Source: Bradyrhizobium sp. DOA9
GTDB lineage: Bacteria; Pseudomonadota; Alphaproteobacteria; Rhizobiales; Xanthobacteraceae
Reading direction: 5' to 3'
DNA: 64,000 nt
NCBI RefSeq assembly: GCF_000617845.2
Contig: NZ_DF820425.1
Location: 7,690 to 71,689 of the forward strand
Below, in pieces: positions 26,674-35,061 of the stretch (position 1 is the first letter of the stretch; each line of letters begins with the position of its first letter). Made by a program: the position numbers and the translations under genes. The notes beneath the pieces were generated by a model, which saw nothing but the letters and a program-made list of their open reading frames with translations, made no database searches and had not been told where the DNA came from.

Positions 26674-27615
26674 TGCAAACTCCTGTGGTGTCACTCATTT
26701 TTTCCGAAGCAATCAACCCGCTGCTGTGGCCGGCCACAGCAGTTTTAGGCGCGCGACCGCGATGCCCGTGAACGCAAAGTTCATGGGCGCTGGAAGAGTT
26801 CGTCGATCGCGATGTGCGAGTGGGGGCGCCTGAAATCGACCGGCCCTGCTCGAAACCTAATGTTCTAGAAATTCTTTCACAGACTTGGCCTCCTGACTGT
26901 CACGAGGGAGGAAGTTCGAATACGTCACGTCCAGCAAAAATCCGATCCGCCTACCTAAAAAATCCGATCCTCTTTCTAATTTGGTCGGCCGCTTCATTGC
27001 AGCCGAGGCAACAAAAAAGCCGGTAACGCGAACAGCGCGTTCCGGCGAATTAAACCCACACCTCAAAGACGCTACATGCACTCATGAATCAAACGCCTGC
27101 GAATGCTTCGCATGAAGTTGTACATGTCCGACAAATCGCGACAGGCACATTCCTTTCCAAGAGGTAAATAGTTAATCGTCTTTTGCACAAGTTGTAAACA
27201 CAAATTTCCACTTTTTCCCGAGTTCCATCAAAGGGGGTAACCCAGGTTAGTCACTGGGAGCCCGTCGCCCTGATGGGCAGTTCGGGCATCGCCGAGATAA
27301 AAAGGGCGGCCCGCTCCCGCTAATTGCTGATATTCGCGATTTTCGAAATACCTGGGAGCTCCGGGCTGGAGCCGCCGAAGGTCGGAAGGTTTTGCCAGAT
27401 TTCCAATACCGGTGCCCCGTCACGGCCGAGCAGGGAGCCGGCTCAGAGGCGGAGATGGACGACGAGCGTCCCTGACGAAGGGGACGACCGATGCAGGATT
27501 GCAACGGACGACATATCTCGTGCGAAGCAGCCCGCTCCACCCCCCTTGCGGGTTTGACGCAGCAGCTGCTTTTTGCTCTTTTAGCGAGAGATTGTTTACC
27601 TATTTTGGAGCGGCG
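26674..27615. other. About 940-bp gene-poor region between the repeat protein and an exported protein
   Basis: No supported gene. A 74-codon minus-strand frame at 26857-27081 shows no family features. From about 26860 to 27240 the DNA is clearly more AT rich than its surroundings. The tandem AAAATCCGATCC motif occurs twice near 26940-26970, and a small hairpin GCGAA/TTCGC lies near 27100. It probably holds the promoter of the repeat protein (minus strand) and of the gene at 27616 (plus strand). Confidence 0.4.
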
Positions 27616-27993
27616 ATGCGCAATCGATCCAGCACGCTTATTGCGGCCGTGGTTTTTGGCCTGCTTCTGACTGCAGCTTCTCGCCCGGCCGCCGCGGCGG
27701 ACATGGCCCTGCGGGCCTCGCCGGCCGCGGTCGGCGGCTGCTCCGAGCTCGTCTTTGTCTGCGAGAACGGCAGACAATATCCGCTGTGCCCGATCGCCGT
27801 TTCGGTCGCCGGCGAGGTGGTCACGGCCTCGCTCCGGACCGGCCACTCCGGTGGCGTCCATGTTCGCATGGTGCCGATGGGCGTGGGCTATCGCTATGCC
27901 GGCCGCGGCATTTGGGTCGATGGCTTCCGGGGCAATGCGCTGCTGAACTTCGGCAAGCACAGCCAGATCGCCTGCACGATCGAGAACTATTGA
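27616..27993 (+). CDS. Small exported protein, unknown function
   Basis: The 125-residue product has a clear signal peptide (RSSTLIAAVVFGLLLTAASRPAAAAD). The mature domain of about 100 residues contains four Cys (GGCSELVFVCENG, PLCPI, IACTI), probably disulfide-bonded in the periplasm or outside. The ATG at 27616 has GGAG 7 nt upstream; a longer in-frame upstream region is non-coding in appearance. No family was recognised. Confidence 0.65.
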   Translation: MRNRSSTLIAAVVFGLLLTAASRPAAAADMALRASPAAVGGCSELVFVCENGRQYPLCPIAVSVAGEVVTASLRTGHSGGVHVRMVPMGVGYRYAGRGIWVDGFRGNALLNFGKHSQIACTIENY

Positions 27994-28004
27994 TTGGCAT
28001 GCCG

Positions 28005-28031
28005 GAGCGGCGCCTGCGCAAGGCACCGCTC
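28005..28031 (+). terminator. Possible hairpin terminator
   Basis: A 10-bp stem with one mismatch (GAGCGGCGCC / GGCACCGCTC) and a 7-nt loop lies 12 bp after the exported-protein stop. There is no T run, so termination is only a possibility. Confidence 0.35.
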
Positions 28032-28040
28032 GTTGCTCGC

Positions 28041-28143
28041 TAAAGCGCGATGCGATCACGATGAATCGTCATCGCGCTATAGGTTATTGTTTGAGCATGA
28101 TCTTTTCGGAAAACCGCTTCACACTTTTCCGGATCATGCTCTA
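28041..28143. repeat. 103-bp dispersed repeat, copy 1
   Basis: It starts TAAAGCGCGATG and ends CATGCTCTA, with two internal inverted repeats (AAGCGCGATG/CATCGCGCT and GAGCATGATC/GGATCATGCTC). The second copy at 28837-28939 is nearly identical in the right 55 bp. Its right end supplies the TAG stop of the minus-strand gene at 28141-28398. Confidence 0.85.
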
Positions 28144-28398
28144 ACCCTTGGCGCGAACGACGACGGCCCTCGCACGAGGGTACATGTAAGCCTTGGGTTG
28201 GACGACGACCGGGCAGTAATTGTCCCAATGGTGCTGCTGCCAATTCCATTTCAAGCAGCCGGTCGCGGTCGCGGGGTCGGGATACCAGTCCAACCGATAA
28301 GGCTCGTCGCCGAAGGGGTACGGGCCGGTCTGGGCGCTGGCGGGCAATGCACAGAGGCAGGCGGCGGCTACAATCGCAACAAGGCATGACTTATACAT
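28141..28398 (-). CDS. Small exported protein, unknown function
   Basis: The 85-residue product starts at an ATG with GGAG about 7 nt upstream. It has a signal peptide (MYKSCLVAIVAAACLCALPASAQ). The mature part has many aromatics (YPFGDEPYRLDWYPDP, CLKWNWQQHHWDNYC) and two Cys. Its TAG stop lies in the end of the dispersed repeat. No family was recognised. Confidence 0.6.
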   Translation of the reverse strand: MYKSCLVAIVAAACLCALPASAQTGPYPFGDEPYRLDWYPDPATATGCLKWNWQQHHWDNYCPVVVQPKAYMYPRARAVVVRAKG

Positions 28399-28524
28399 GT
28401 GCGTCTCCAAATATGCCGGCATAGTGCCAAATCCATGTACTCCGATCAAGCTTGGAAACTTCGCTTCAGCTAACCACGCGTTCGGATCATTGCAGTCAAA
28501 GTCATTCAGTCACGAGTCTCCTCG

Positions 28525-28839
28525 ATGAAGAAGTCCGTTTCTCTCAAGGCGAAGCTTCGGTGGCCGGACGTCAAGGATCACTATGTCGTCGTCCATGAGC
28601 GGCGCGTGATCGGGAACGTCTATCGGTCGGGCGAGCGCTGGTCGTGGGCGATCAGCGTGCCGATGGGCTTGCCTGACTGGTCGGCCGGACAAGCGCCAAG
28701 CCTGCACGAAGGCGTCACGGCCCTCGCTCAGGCCTGGACCGGCATTTTGAACGCGACCAGTGCCGAGCGCCTGCAGCGGGCATGGGATCTCGAACGTGCC
28801 GCGCTCACCCGCACCAGCCGCGCCGAGCCCGGCGTTTAA
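28525..28839 (+). CDS. Conserved-looking hypothetical protein (104 residues)
   Basis: A soluble protein with no signal peptide and a good coding pattern. Features are VVVHERRVIGNVYRSGERWSWAIS and a C-terminal helix. The TAA stop is exactly the first three bases of the second 103-bp repeat, so the element abuts or created the gene end. Function unknown. Confidence 0.6.
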   Translation: MKKSVSLKAKLRWPDVKDHYVVVHERRVIGNVYRSGERWSWAISVPMGLPDWSAGQAPSLHEGVTALAQAWTGILNATSAERLQRAWDLERAALTRTSRAEPGV

Positions 28840-28939
28840 AGCGCGATGAGATTGGGTTGAATCGTCATCGCGCTTTAGCTCTTTGCTTGAGCATGATCTT
28901 TTCGGAAAACCGCTTCACACTTTTCCGGATCATGCTCTA
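28837..28939. repeat. 103-bp dispersed repeat, copy 2
   Basis: Same length and ends as the copy at 28041-28143. The right arm (GAGCATGATCTTTTCGGAAA ... CCGGATCATGCTC) is essentially identical and the left arm differs at several positions. It lies between the stop of a hypothetical gene (its TAA is the first three bases) and the end of a diguanylate cyclase gene 8 bp away. Confidence 0.85.
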
Positions 28940-28946
28940 GCGGCGG

Positions 28947-30194
28947 CTACTGCGATCCAACCTGACTCTTGCTCGTACGGTCGATAAGAGAGATTTTCGT
29001 CGCGAGCGGCGGCCAAACCTGATTTCGACCATTGCTTTTTGCCGCATAGAGCGCTTGGTCCGCGGCTGCGACCAGATCCGACGAACCCAGATCAGACGGG
29101 ATCGAGGCCGCGACGCCGAAGCTGGCGGTGACGACACCTGAAAGTCCAAGAGCATTCGGTATCGCGGCGCTTTCGATCGACCTGCGCGTGCGCTCGGCGA
29201 CGCGAACCGCTTCCATGAGATCCATGTCCGGCAGCAACAGCAGGAACTCTTCGCCGCCATATCGGACGGCAAGATCACGTCCAAAGCGCAACTCGCCGGA
29301 CAGAATCGCAGCGACCCGCTTGAGGCAAAGATCTCCAGCGCCATGCCCGTAGCGATCGTTCAAACGCTTGAAATGATCGATATCGACCATGATCACGCAA
29401 ACCGGCACATTGGTGAACTCGGACGCGCACCAGATTTCCTTGAGTGCTTCATCCAGATGAAAGCGGTTGGCCAAGCCCGTCAAGGGATCACGGCGGGACG
29501 CGGCATCCGCCTCGGCATGGAGCAGGCGGTCCCTCAGCGAGAACAAATAGGATCTCCTGAGGTCGCGCTCCATCGTGTAGTTCGCGACCAGAGTGATGTA
29601 CGCGCAGATGATGACCTGGATCACGATGATGGCCGCCACGGCAGACGAGATGTAGTCTACCCAGAGCACCAGGGAGACGTGGATCGCCACGATCAGCGCG
29701 GTGACCGCGCGAGCAGAGGCAAATCGCAAACGATGCAACGAGACGTTCGTGTACAACAGCGTCGGAATGACTACGTACTGATAGTGAGCGGCACCGGGTG
29801 AGTTGGTGAATGCAAAGCAGAGGTCGATCTGCATGATGATAAGGAGGGGCACGCTGGCCGCAAGACATTCGCGGACAAAGGGGCGCGGCTTTCTCGAGAT
29901 GAGCCAAGCTGCAAGGAGCATCCAGGGAGTTACGACCAGAACATGCAGCCAGATTGCCAGCCGCACGACGTCCGGCACGAGCAGCCAATCCGCGATGAGG
30001 AAGAGGTTATAGAGCGGCGCCGATACCAGCAGCCCCGTAATCAGTCGTTGATTGCGTTTGGCGAGAGTATCGGCCTCGAACTTCGCTTCGATCTCTGTCG
30101 TAAAGCAGGTTCCGCCCGATCGCCGCGCCGATAGGGCTGCTTCGACCAATGCAGATGTCACTGACACAACGGCAATTCCTGCTTGCGTTACCAC
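28947..30194 (-). CDS. Membrane diguanylate cyclase without canonical I-site
   Basis: The 415-residue protein has about six membrane segments between residues about 50 and 210, a MASE-like integral sensor, then a GGDEF domain. The active site is GGEEF and the metal aspartate is in VIMVDIDHFKRLND. At the I-site position the sequence is FGRD, so the RxxD arginine is replaced by Phe and product inhibition may be weak. Start is uncertain: 30194 is a GTG, and no good ATG exists before the first membrane segment. It lies close to a polysaccharide export gene. Confidence 0.82.
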   Translation of the reverse strand: MVTQAGIAVVSVTSALVEAALSARRSGGTCFTTEIEAKFEADTLAKRNQRLITGLLVSAPLYNLFLIADWLLVPDVVRLAIWLHVLVVTPWMLLAAWLISRKPRPFVRECLAASVPLLIIMQIDLCFAFTNSPGAAHYQYVVIPTLLYTNVSLHRLRFASARAVTALIVAIHVSLVLWVDYISSAVAAIIVIQVIICAYITLVANYTMERDLRRSYLFSLRDRLLHAEADAASRRDPLTGLANRFHLDEALKEIWCASEFTNVPVCVIMVDIDHFKRLNDRYGHGAGDLCLKRVAAILSGELRFGRDLAVRYGGEEFLLLLPDMDLMEAVRVAERTRRSIESAAIPNALGLSGVVTASFGVAASIPSDLGSSDLVAAADQALYAAKSNGRNQVWPPLATKISLIDRTSKSQVGSQ

Positions 30195-30859
30195 TATTTC
30201 CCTACGGTACCACTCTCGTATTAGTGAACCGCTTTCAAACGCAATTAAGAATCCCTTTCATTCCCAAAACCTGAGGGAGCAAGGCGCGGCTACTTCGATG
30301 CACGGTCTCACGTTGTCACGACTGTCTTCCGTAACGCAAAGCGCGCTCAATTCCCGATCAGAGGGCCCAGAGACGGGTGCCGTTCAAGCAAGACCAGCGC
30401 GCCGAGCGTGAGAAAGAGAGCGGACCGCGGCGATCGCAGGCAAGGGATCGTTTGCCGACTGCAAGGTGACTTGTCAGGAAAGTTGCGCGCGCATCCGCGA
30501 CACGTCATTGGCGAGCAGAATTGCTGCGATTGTCCGAAGCATCCCAAACCCGGCCTTCGGGCGCGAGCGCAATGGAACCCGCTCGATGACTTCGCGAGAT
30601 AGGTGGCGAAGTTCAAGCCTGCCGCATCGTGTCTGAAACGTGACGGCCTCGTGGCGAACTTCCGCCTCATCGTTCGTGTGCACCCAAAAGAAGACACATT
30701 GCTCAATTGCTCATCACTATCGCAATGATCGGCGATCAGTTCGCGTTGCATGAAGGACACAAGGAATGGCGTTTCGCGCCAGCGAAACCGGACGAGAGTG
30801 ACTCGACGAGCCGATCATTGCTACGAATACCCAAGCTTAGCGACGTGCGTGAGGATGTA
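30195..30859. other. 665-bp stretch without a supported gene
   Basis: A minus-strand frame at 30347-30760 (137 codons, Cys and Arg rich) and a nested one at 30474-30683 show no known domain and are in the shadow of no real gene. They could be decayed sequence. The region includes the divergent upstream regions of the membrane diguanylate cyclase and the export lipoprotein. Confidence 0.35.
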
Positions 30860-32077
30860 GTGGTCACCGAGACAAGAAGTTCAATTGAGATCGTCATCCG
30901 CCACCTCGCGGTGTCGATCTTGACCTTAGTGACGATGACCGGCTGCGCTGGCTTCATCCCGATGGACGCGCCGGACTCCGCTGCAGTCCAGGAGAACGCG
31001 GCGATCGTCACCGAACCGTCAGTGCCCCTGCCGTATGTCCTGATGCCGATCAATCCCGTGGTGCTTCAAGCCACCAATACGATCACGAATGGGACCGGCA
31101 TCTCCTTCGCGTCCATCCCGGGAGGTCACCGCAACGCGCCGATCAGCATCGGCGACATCCTCACTGTCACGGTCTTCGAAGCGCAGGCCGGCGGCCTGTT
31201 CATTCCGGGCGAAGCGGGCGTCAGGGCCGGAAATTTCGTCGACATACCGCGGCAACAGGTCGACCAGTCCGGCAGCATCACCATTCCCTATGCAGGCTCG
31301 ATCAAGGTCGCCGGCCTGACGCCGCAGGCGGTTTCCGGCATCATCCGCGACCGTCTCAAGGAGCGCGCGATCGAGCCGCAGGTCGTGGTGGCCATCGCGG
31401 AGCAGCGCGGCAACCAGATCAGCGTCCTCGGCGAGGTCAATTCGCCGGCGCGTTTTCCGATCGATCCGGGCGGCCTGCGCCTGCTGGCGGCGATCGCGCG
31501 AGCCGGAGGACCGAAATATCCGGACTATGAAGTCACCGTGACGCTCAAGCGCGCCGGCCGGACATACACCCAGTATCTCGCTGCCGTGGTTCGCCGCCCG
31601 CCCGAAGACGTCTTGCTGGCGCCGGGCGACGTCATCTTCCTGACGCGGGTTCCGCGCGTGTTCATGGCGTTCGGATCGACGCCCTCCCCCGGCTCCATCG
31701 GCGGCACGAACAATCGTCGCTTCACGTTCGAGAACAACGACATGTCGCTCGCCGAGGCCTTGGCCAAGGCCGGCGGCCTCGACGGCAGCCGCGCCAATTC
31801 GAAGTCGGTTTTCGTCTATCGCTTCGAGCCGAAGCGGTTGATGGACAGTGTCGGCCTCGACGTCAGGGGCTTCCCCACCGTGCAGGTGCCGGCCGTCTAC
31901 AAGTTCGACATGAGCAAGCCGGACGGCTGGTTCCAGGCCGACTCATTCAGGATGCGGGATCACGACGTGATTTCGGTCGCCGAGTCGCCGTCGACCGAAT
32001 TCATCAAGGTGATGGCGCCGCTGGATGCCGCCACGACGAACGCGGCGAACATCAATGCCATCGTGACCTCGCGATGA
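30860..32077 (+). CDS. Wza-like polysaccharide export outer-membrane lipoprotein
   Basis: The product is about 405 residues from the preferred GTG at 30860, which has GAGGA just upstream; an ATG at 30707 would add 51 residues in front of the signal peptide. A lipobox is visible (VTMTGC). A poly-export domain (PISIGDILTVTVFEAQAGG ... GSITIPYAGSIKVAGLTPQAV) and two SLBB regions (QISVLGEVNSPARFPID; FTFENNDMSLAEALAKAGG) follow. Such proteins form the outer-membrane channel for capsule or exopolysaccharide. No Wzc or glycosyltransferase genes are adjacent, so its partner system lies elsewhere. Confidence 0.83.
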   Translation: MVTETRSSIEIVIRHLAVSILTLVTMTGCAGFIPMDAPDSAAVQENAAIVTEPSVPLPYVLMPINPVVLQATNTITNGTGISFASIPGGHRNAPISIGDILTVTVFEAQAGGLFIPGEAGVRAGNFVDIPRQQVDQSGSITIPYAGSIKVAGLTPQAVSGIIRDRLKERAIEPQVVVAIAEQRGNQISVLGEVNSPARFPIDPGGLRLLAAIARAGGPKYPDYEVTVTLKRAGRTYTQYLAAVVRRPPEDVLLAPGDVIFLTRVPRVFMAFGSTPSPGSIGGTNNRRFTFENNDMSLAEALAKAGGLDGSRANSKSVFVYRFEPKRLMDSVGLDVRGFPTVQVPAVYKFDMSKPDGWFQADSFRMRDHDVISVAESPSTEFIKVMAPLDAATTNAANINAIVTSR

Positions 32078-32271
32078 TCATTCCTTCCAAGCATGGCGGC
32101 CCACCGCGCGAACCGCTTCGAACGCGCGTTGGGTGCCGTGGCAAGCGCAAATCGAGCTGCGTTTGGCATGTTCGACGTTCTCGGTCGGGCCAAGCGACCT
32201 GAATTGGCTCGAACCAGACAATTTTGCCGAGTGACTTAAACCAACGTTAGACCGGCCAGGATAATCGTGCG

Positions 32272-32544
32272 GTGACACTTTGGGGTGCTACCGTGACGAT
32301 GCTCGCCGCCTACGCCGTATGGACAGGACTTGCCTTGGGACTTTGGTTTCGGGTGCTCGTGCTCCCGCCAGTGATCCTCGTCGGCGGCCTCGCCGTCCAT
32401 GCGAGCTCGTCGCAACCTCTCTCGTCGTTCCTGGTATTCGCCGTGCTGGTGCAGATCGGCTATCTGGCCGCATGTCTGCTCAAGTATCTTCCGCAACGAA
32501 GCGTTGCCGAGGCGGCAAGAGCGCTCCCTGAAACGTCGCGGTGA
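32272..32544 (+). CDS. Small membrane protein, unknown
   Basis: The 90-residue product from a GTG has three hydrophobic stretches (TMLAAYAVWTGLALGLWF, VLVLPPVILVGGLAV, SFLVFAVLVQIGYLAA). It lies 194 bp after the Wza-like gene on the same strand. A role in exopolysaccharide production is suggested by location only. Internal starts at 32293 or 32299 are possible. Confidence 0.5.
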   Translation: MTLWGATVTMLAAYAVWTGLALGLWFRVLVLPPVILVGGLAVHASSSQPLSSFLVFAVLVQIGYLAACLLKYLPQRSVAEAARALPETSR

Positions 32545-32622
32545 AACCCGGGATACCTGCTGCCGGCTCGGCAGCCGCAGCTCGCGGCGCTCTGCCGGCC
32601 CGCCGTTTGACGCCGCCCGGCG

Positions 32623-33048
32623 TCAGCTGTTGAGCTGCGTCGGCCTGAATTCCGGGAAACGCGTGAGCATCGCGGTCTTGACGAATCTCAGATGAGCGAT
32701 GCTGCTCGCCAGTTCCTTGAGCCGCCGCTGACCGTTCGAAATGTCAGCTGCGAAGAGATCCTGATGGTGATTGTCGAGCGGCTCCCGCTCGAGATATTCG
32801 TCGGTGCCGTTGCCAAAGGTGACGGATGCACGCGCGAGCGCATCGTCGACACGCCGCGTGAGCCCGGCCTGCTCCCTCTCCGCCTCCTGCAACGCCGTCT
32901 CGATCGCCGCCAGGACTGCACCGATTCGCGCGCGGTCCGTCTCCGCGTCACGCTCGGCAGAGCGGGCTTTGAAGGTCTTCTCATCCCGACGCGAGCCGAG
33001 AAGATTGTGCGCGCGCGCTCTCAGGAACAGCTGAAACATCCGGGCCAT
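32623..33048 (-). CDS. Coiled-coil hypothetical protein
   Basis: The 141-residue basic/acidic helical protein has a coiled-coil-like middle (ALQEAEREQAGLTRRVDDALARAS). It has no signal peptide or membrane segment. This frame is preferred over overlapping frames on the other strand because of its codon pattern. Function unknown. Confidence 0.5.
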   Translation of the reverse strand: MARMFQLFLRARAHNLLGSRRDEKTFKARSAERDAETDRARIGAVLAAIETALQEAEREQAGLTRRVDDALARASVTFGNGTDEYLEREPLDNHHQDLFAADISNGQRRLKELASSIAHLRFVKTAMLTRFPEFRPTQLNS

Positions 33049-33409
33049 CCCACCTTCGAGATTCAGGCAGCTACCATCGGCCAGACATAGTTAACAAAGC
33101 TTGAAGCATCCAAGGCCCGGAACGAACGCGATCGAAATATCGAGGCAGCAAGACCCGCCATTGAGCTGCGTCTCGGACGACATTGCTGACCCGATCTCCG
33201 GTCTCGTACGGAGCCTCGCGCGCCAACTTCATCGCGGTAAGGTTGAGAGGTTAGCTTAACCCGCGTTGTTTGTTGCGAACTCTCAACGATTGCTTATCCA
33301 TCTCTCGCACGGGCTCCCCCAAGCTCGGCCCACCCAAGCAAAGCCGTCGAGCGAACATGGGTCCGCTTGGCGGCTTTGTCATTGTGTCGACGAGAGGATC
33401 ATTTCGGTT
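33049..33409. other. 361-bp intergenic stretch
   Basis: Nothing is assigned. No gene, strong hairpin or repeat was found. It separates the minus-strand coiled-coil gene from the plus-strand Myb-like gene, and so should hold divergent promoters. Confidence 0.35.
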
Positions 33410-33583
33410 ATGGCGCGCAGGCCCTGGTCGTTCAAGGAAGATCGCCGGCTCATGGAGCTGGCCAAGTCTTCAGCCTCGCTGGAGCAGGCAGCGAAAGCTC
33501 TCGGGCGCTCGCCCGATGCGGTCAAGCGCATGGCGTTGCGGCTTGGTCTTTCCCTGAAGTCGAAACCGGCGAAGAAGAGCTGA
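33410..33583 (+). CDS. Very small SANT/Myb-like protein
   Basis: The 57-residue basic protein (PWSFKEDRRLMELAKSSASLEQAAKALGRSPDAVKRMALR) matches a three-helix SANT/Myb-like or GcrA-like DNA-binding fold with a Trp near the start. It ends 8 bp before the VanZ-like gene and is probably co-transcribed with it. Proteins like this are common as small DNA-binding proteins in Bradyrhizobium; the target is unknown. Confidence 0.55.
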   Translation: MARRPWSFKEDRRLMELAKSSASLEQAAKALGRSPDAVKRMALRLGLSLKSKPAKKS

Positions 33584-33591
33584 TTGGCACC

Positions 33592-33957
33592 ATGCGCAGG
33601 AGCCACCTCATAGCAGCCGCAAGCATCTGTCTGGCACTGATCGTCTACGCCACGCTGGCGAGGCTGTCGGGCCGGCCCGCGCTGTTGGGGCACCACGAGG
33701 CCTATTGGATCGTCGTGATCGAGCGCTTCAGCGCCTATGGCCTGCTCGGCTTCCTGCTGTCGTTCCTGCTGCCGGGACGGCTTGGCCTCGCTTGCTCGCT
33801 CGTCATCGCGGTCGCCATGGGGCTGGAGCTGATGCAAGCCTTCATACCCGACCGCGATCCCGGCTTTCTCGACGTGCTGCAGAAGGCGGCAGGCGGCACC
33901 GTGGGCGTCATGCTGGCCCAGATGATCCTGGCGTTCCTGCCCAGACCACCGTCCTGA
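33592..33957 (+). CDS. VanZ-like membrane protein
   Basis: The 121-residue protein has four hydrophobic helices. It has the VanZ-like pattern, with a conserved acidic residue in ERFSAYGLLGFLL and the terminal motif RDPGFLDVLQKAAGGTVGVML, where Asp and Asn/Gln positions cluster near the membrane. VanZ-like proteins are frequent near exopolysaccharide and cell-envelope genes; the biochemical role is not established here. It forms a pair with the Myb-like gene. Confidence 0.7.
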   Translation: MRRSHLIAAASICLALIVYATLARLSGRPALLGHHEAYWIVVIERFSAYGLLGFLLSFLLPGRLGLACSLVIAVAMGLELMQAFIPDRDPGFLDVLQKAAGGTVGVMLAQMILAFLPRPPS

Positions 33958-34015
33958 AGCGGTACGCATCGCCTCGGCGCAAGCAGCGGAATACGCAAGC
34001 GCATCACGCGCCGGC

Positions 34016-34300
34016 TCAGGCCGCCCCGCGCCGCGTGTGACGCCCGGAGGGAACCAGGTGCTCGGCCAACTGGCGGTGGGTGTCGTGCAGCGCTTCAATG
34101 GCGCAGTCGAGATCGACATCCGCAGCGCGAACGGACGCCAGGAACCTGGCCGTGAGCGCCAGATCGAGCTTGACGCGCGTTGCGCCGTCGCGGCTCTTGC
34201 GACGATCTAGCGACATATGGATGGCGCGGTCCCGGGCTTCCGTTGCACCGCAGCCGCAAAGCGCGCCGAGCTCGTCATATGTCATCCAGATTTGAGGCAT
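34016..34300 (-). CDS. Hypothetical protein (94 residues)
   Basis: A soluble protein with no export signal. The N-terminal part (YDELGALCGCGATEARDRAI) has a helix-turn-helix-like look, and basic residues follow (DRRKSRDGATRVKL). No family was assigned. Isolated between convergent and divergent neighbours. Confidence 0.5.
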   Translation of the reverse strand: MPQIWMTYDELGALCGCGATEARDRAIHMSLDRRKSRDGATRVKLDLALTARFLASVRAADVDLDCAIEALHDTHRQLAEHLVPSGRHTRRGAA

Positions 34301-34466
34301 GTTCTTCCACCACGCTCGATCGGCACCACACTTGATCTACCTCGAGGCTAGCTCCCGCTTCTAAAGGCAGAGTTGCCGCAGCGAGAATTCGAGACAACAA
34401 CGTCAATGCGATGCTAATCGGGCGACAGGCGCGCATGGAATCGCGCCGATTGTTTCCGATCCGGCT

Positions 34467-34910
34467 TTACTTCGACGAGTTCGTCGTGAACGGAGGCCGC
34501 GACCTTGAACGGCTGTCGAGCCTCTTGGGCAGCTTGTCGGCCTTGAGCTTCACGACCGCGCCACGGGCGTCGGGAGCCCGCGCGTCTTCCTGGCTGTAGA
34601 TAAGCGTCACTTCGAGCCTCACGTCGGGCGCTTGCCGGGCCGTCCCCGAACAGGTCGCCATCGCACCGCTATACACACCGCAGAGCTCGACCTCGACCTC
34701 ATCGACACCGAACACGGTCGGCGGCCCGTCGGCATGTCGCCGCGTGGTCAGGACGGCCGTGAAATGCTGGTCGTCGTCGAATTGATAGGAGCCGCCATAG
34801 TTGAAGAAGCTGTCGCTGCCCGAGATCCGTCCCTGGGCCAGATGCACGATACCGGTGCCTTGCGCATGCGCGGTTCTGAACCACGCCGCATATTTGCCCT
34901 CTTTCAGCAT
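34467..34910 (-). CDS. GrlR-like regulatory-fold protein
   Basis: The 147-residue product starts MLKEGKYAAWFRT at 34910; the longer frame to 34994 adds a poorly conserved-looking basic stretch. The order of motifs is the GrlR-type calycin-like barrel: GTGIVHLAQGRISGSDSFFNYGGSY, then FTAVLTTRRH, then VFGVDEVEVELCG. The C-terminus is extended and basic. In enterobacteria GrlR inactivates the type III secretion activator GrlA; here no type III genes or GrlA are present, so the partner is unknown. Confidence 0.65.
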   Translation of the reverse strand: MLKEGKYAAWFRTAHAQGTGIVHLAQGRISGSDSFFNYGGSYQFDDDQHFTAVLTTRRHADGPPTVFGVDEVEVELCGVYSGAMATCSGTARQAPDVRLEVTLIYSQEDARAPDARGAVVKLKADKLPKRLDSRSRSRPPFTTNSSK

Positions 34911-35061
34911 GGAACCGTCCACCCGTGATTTCCACGCGTATTTGCAACGAAGCTTGAGGCGCGACAATGACCGACACGGCGAGCATTCCGCCACGGTTAA
35001 TGCCCTGCAAAATCAATCGGTCAATTGCCGCAGGGCGCCGGCGAGGACGCTCGCCGCAACG

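Noticed and set aside
26857..27081. 74-codon minus-strand frame as a gene
   Set aside because: No ribosome site, no family features, and AT-rich surroundings; it is listed as part of a gene-free region.
30347..30760. 137-codon minus-strand frame as a gene
   Set aside because: Composition is Cys/Arg rich with no domain; no good start; could at most be decayed sequence.
34467..34910. Evidence of a type III secretion system
   Set aside because: Only a GrlR-like protein is present; no injectisome genes are seen in the window.
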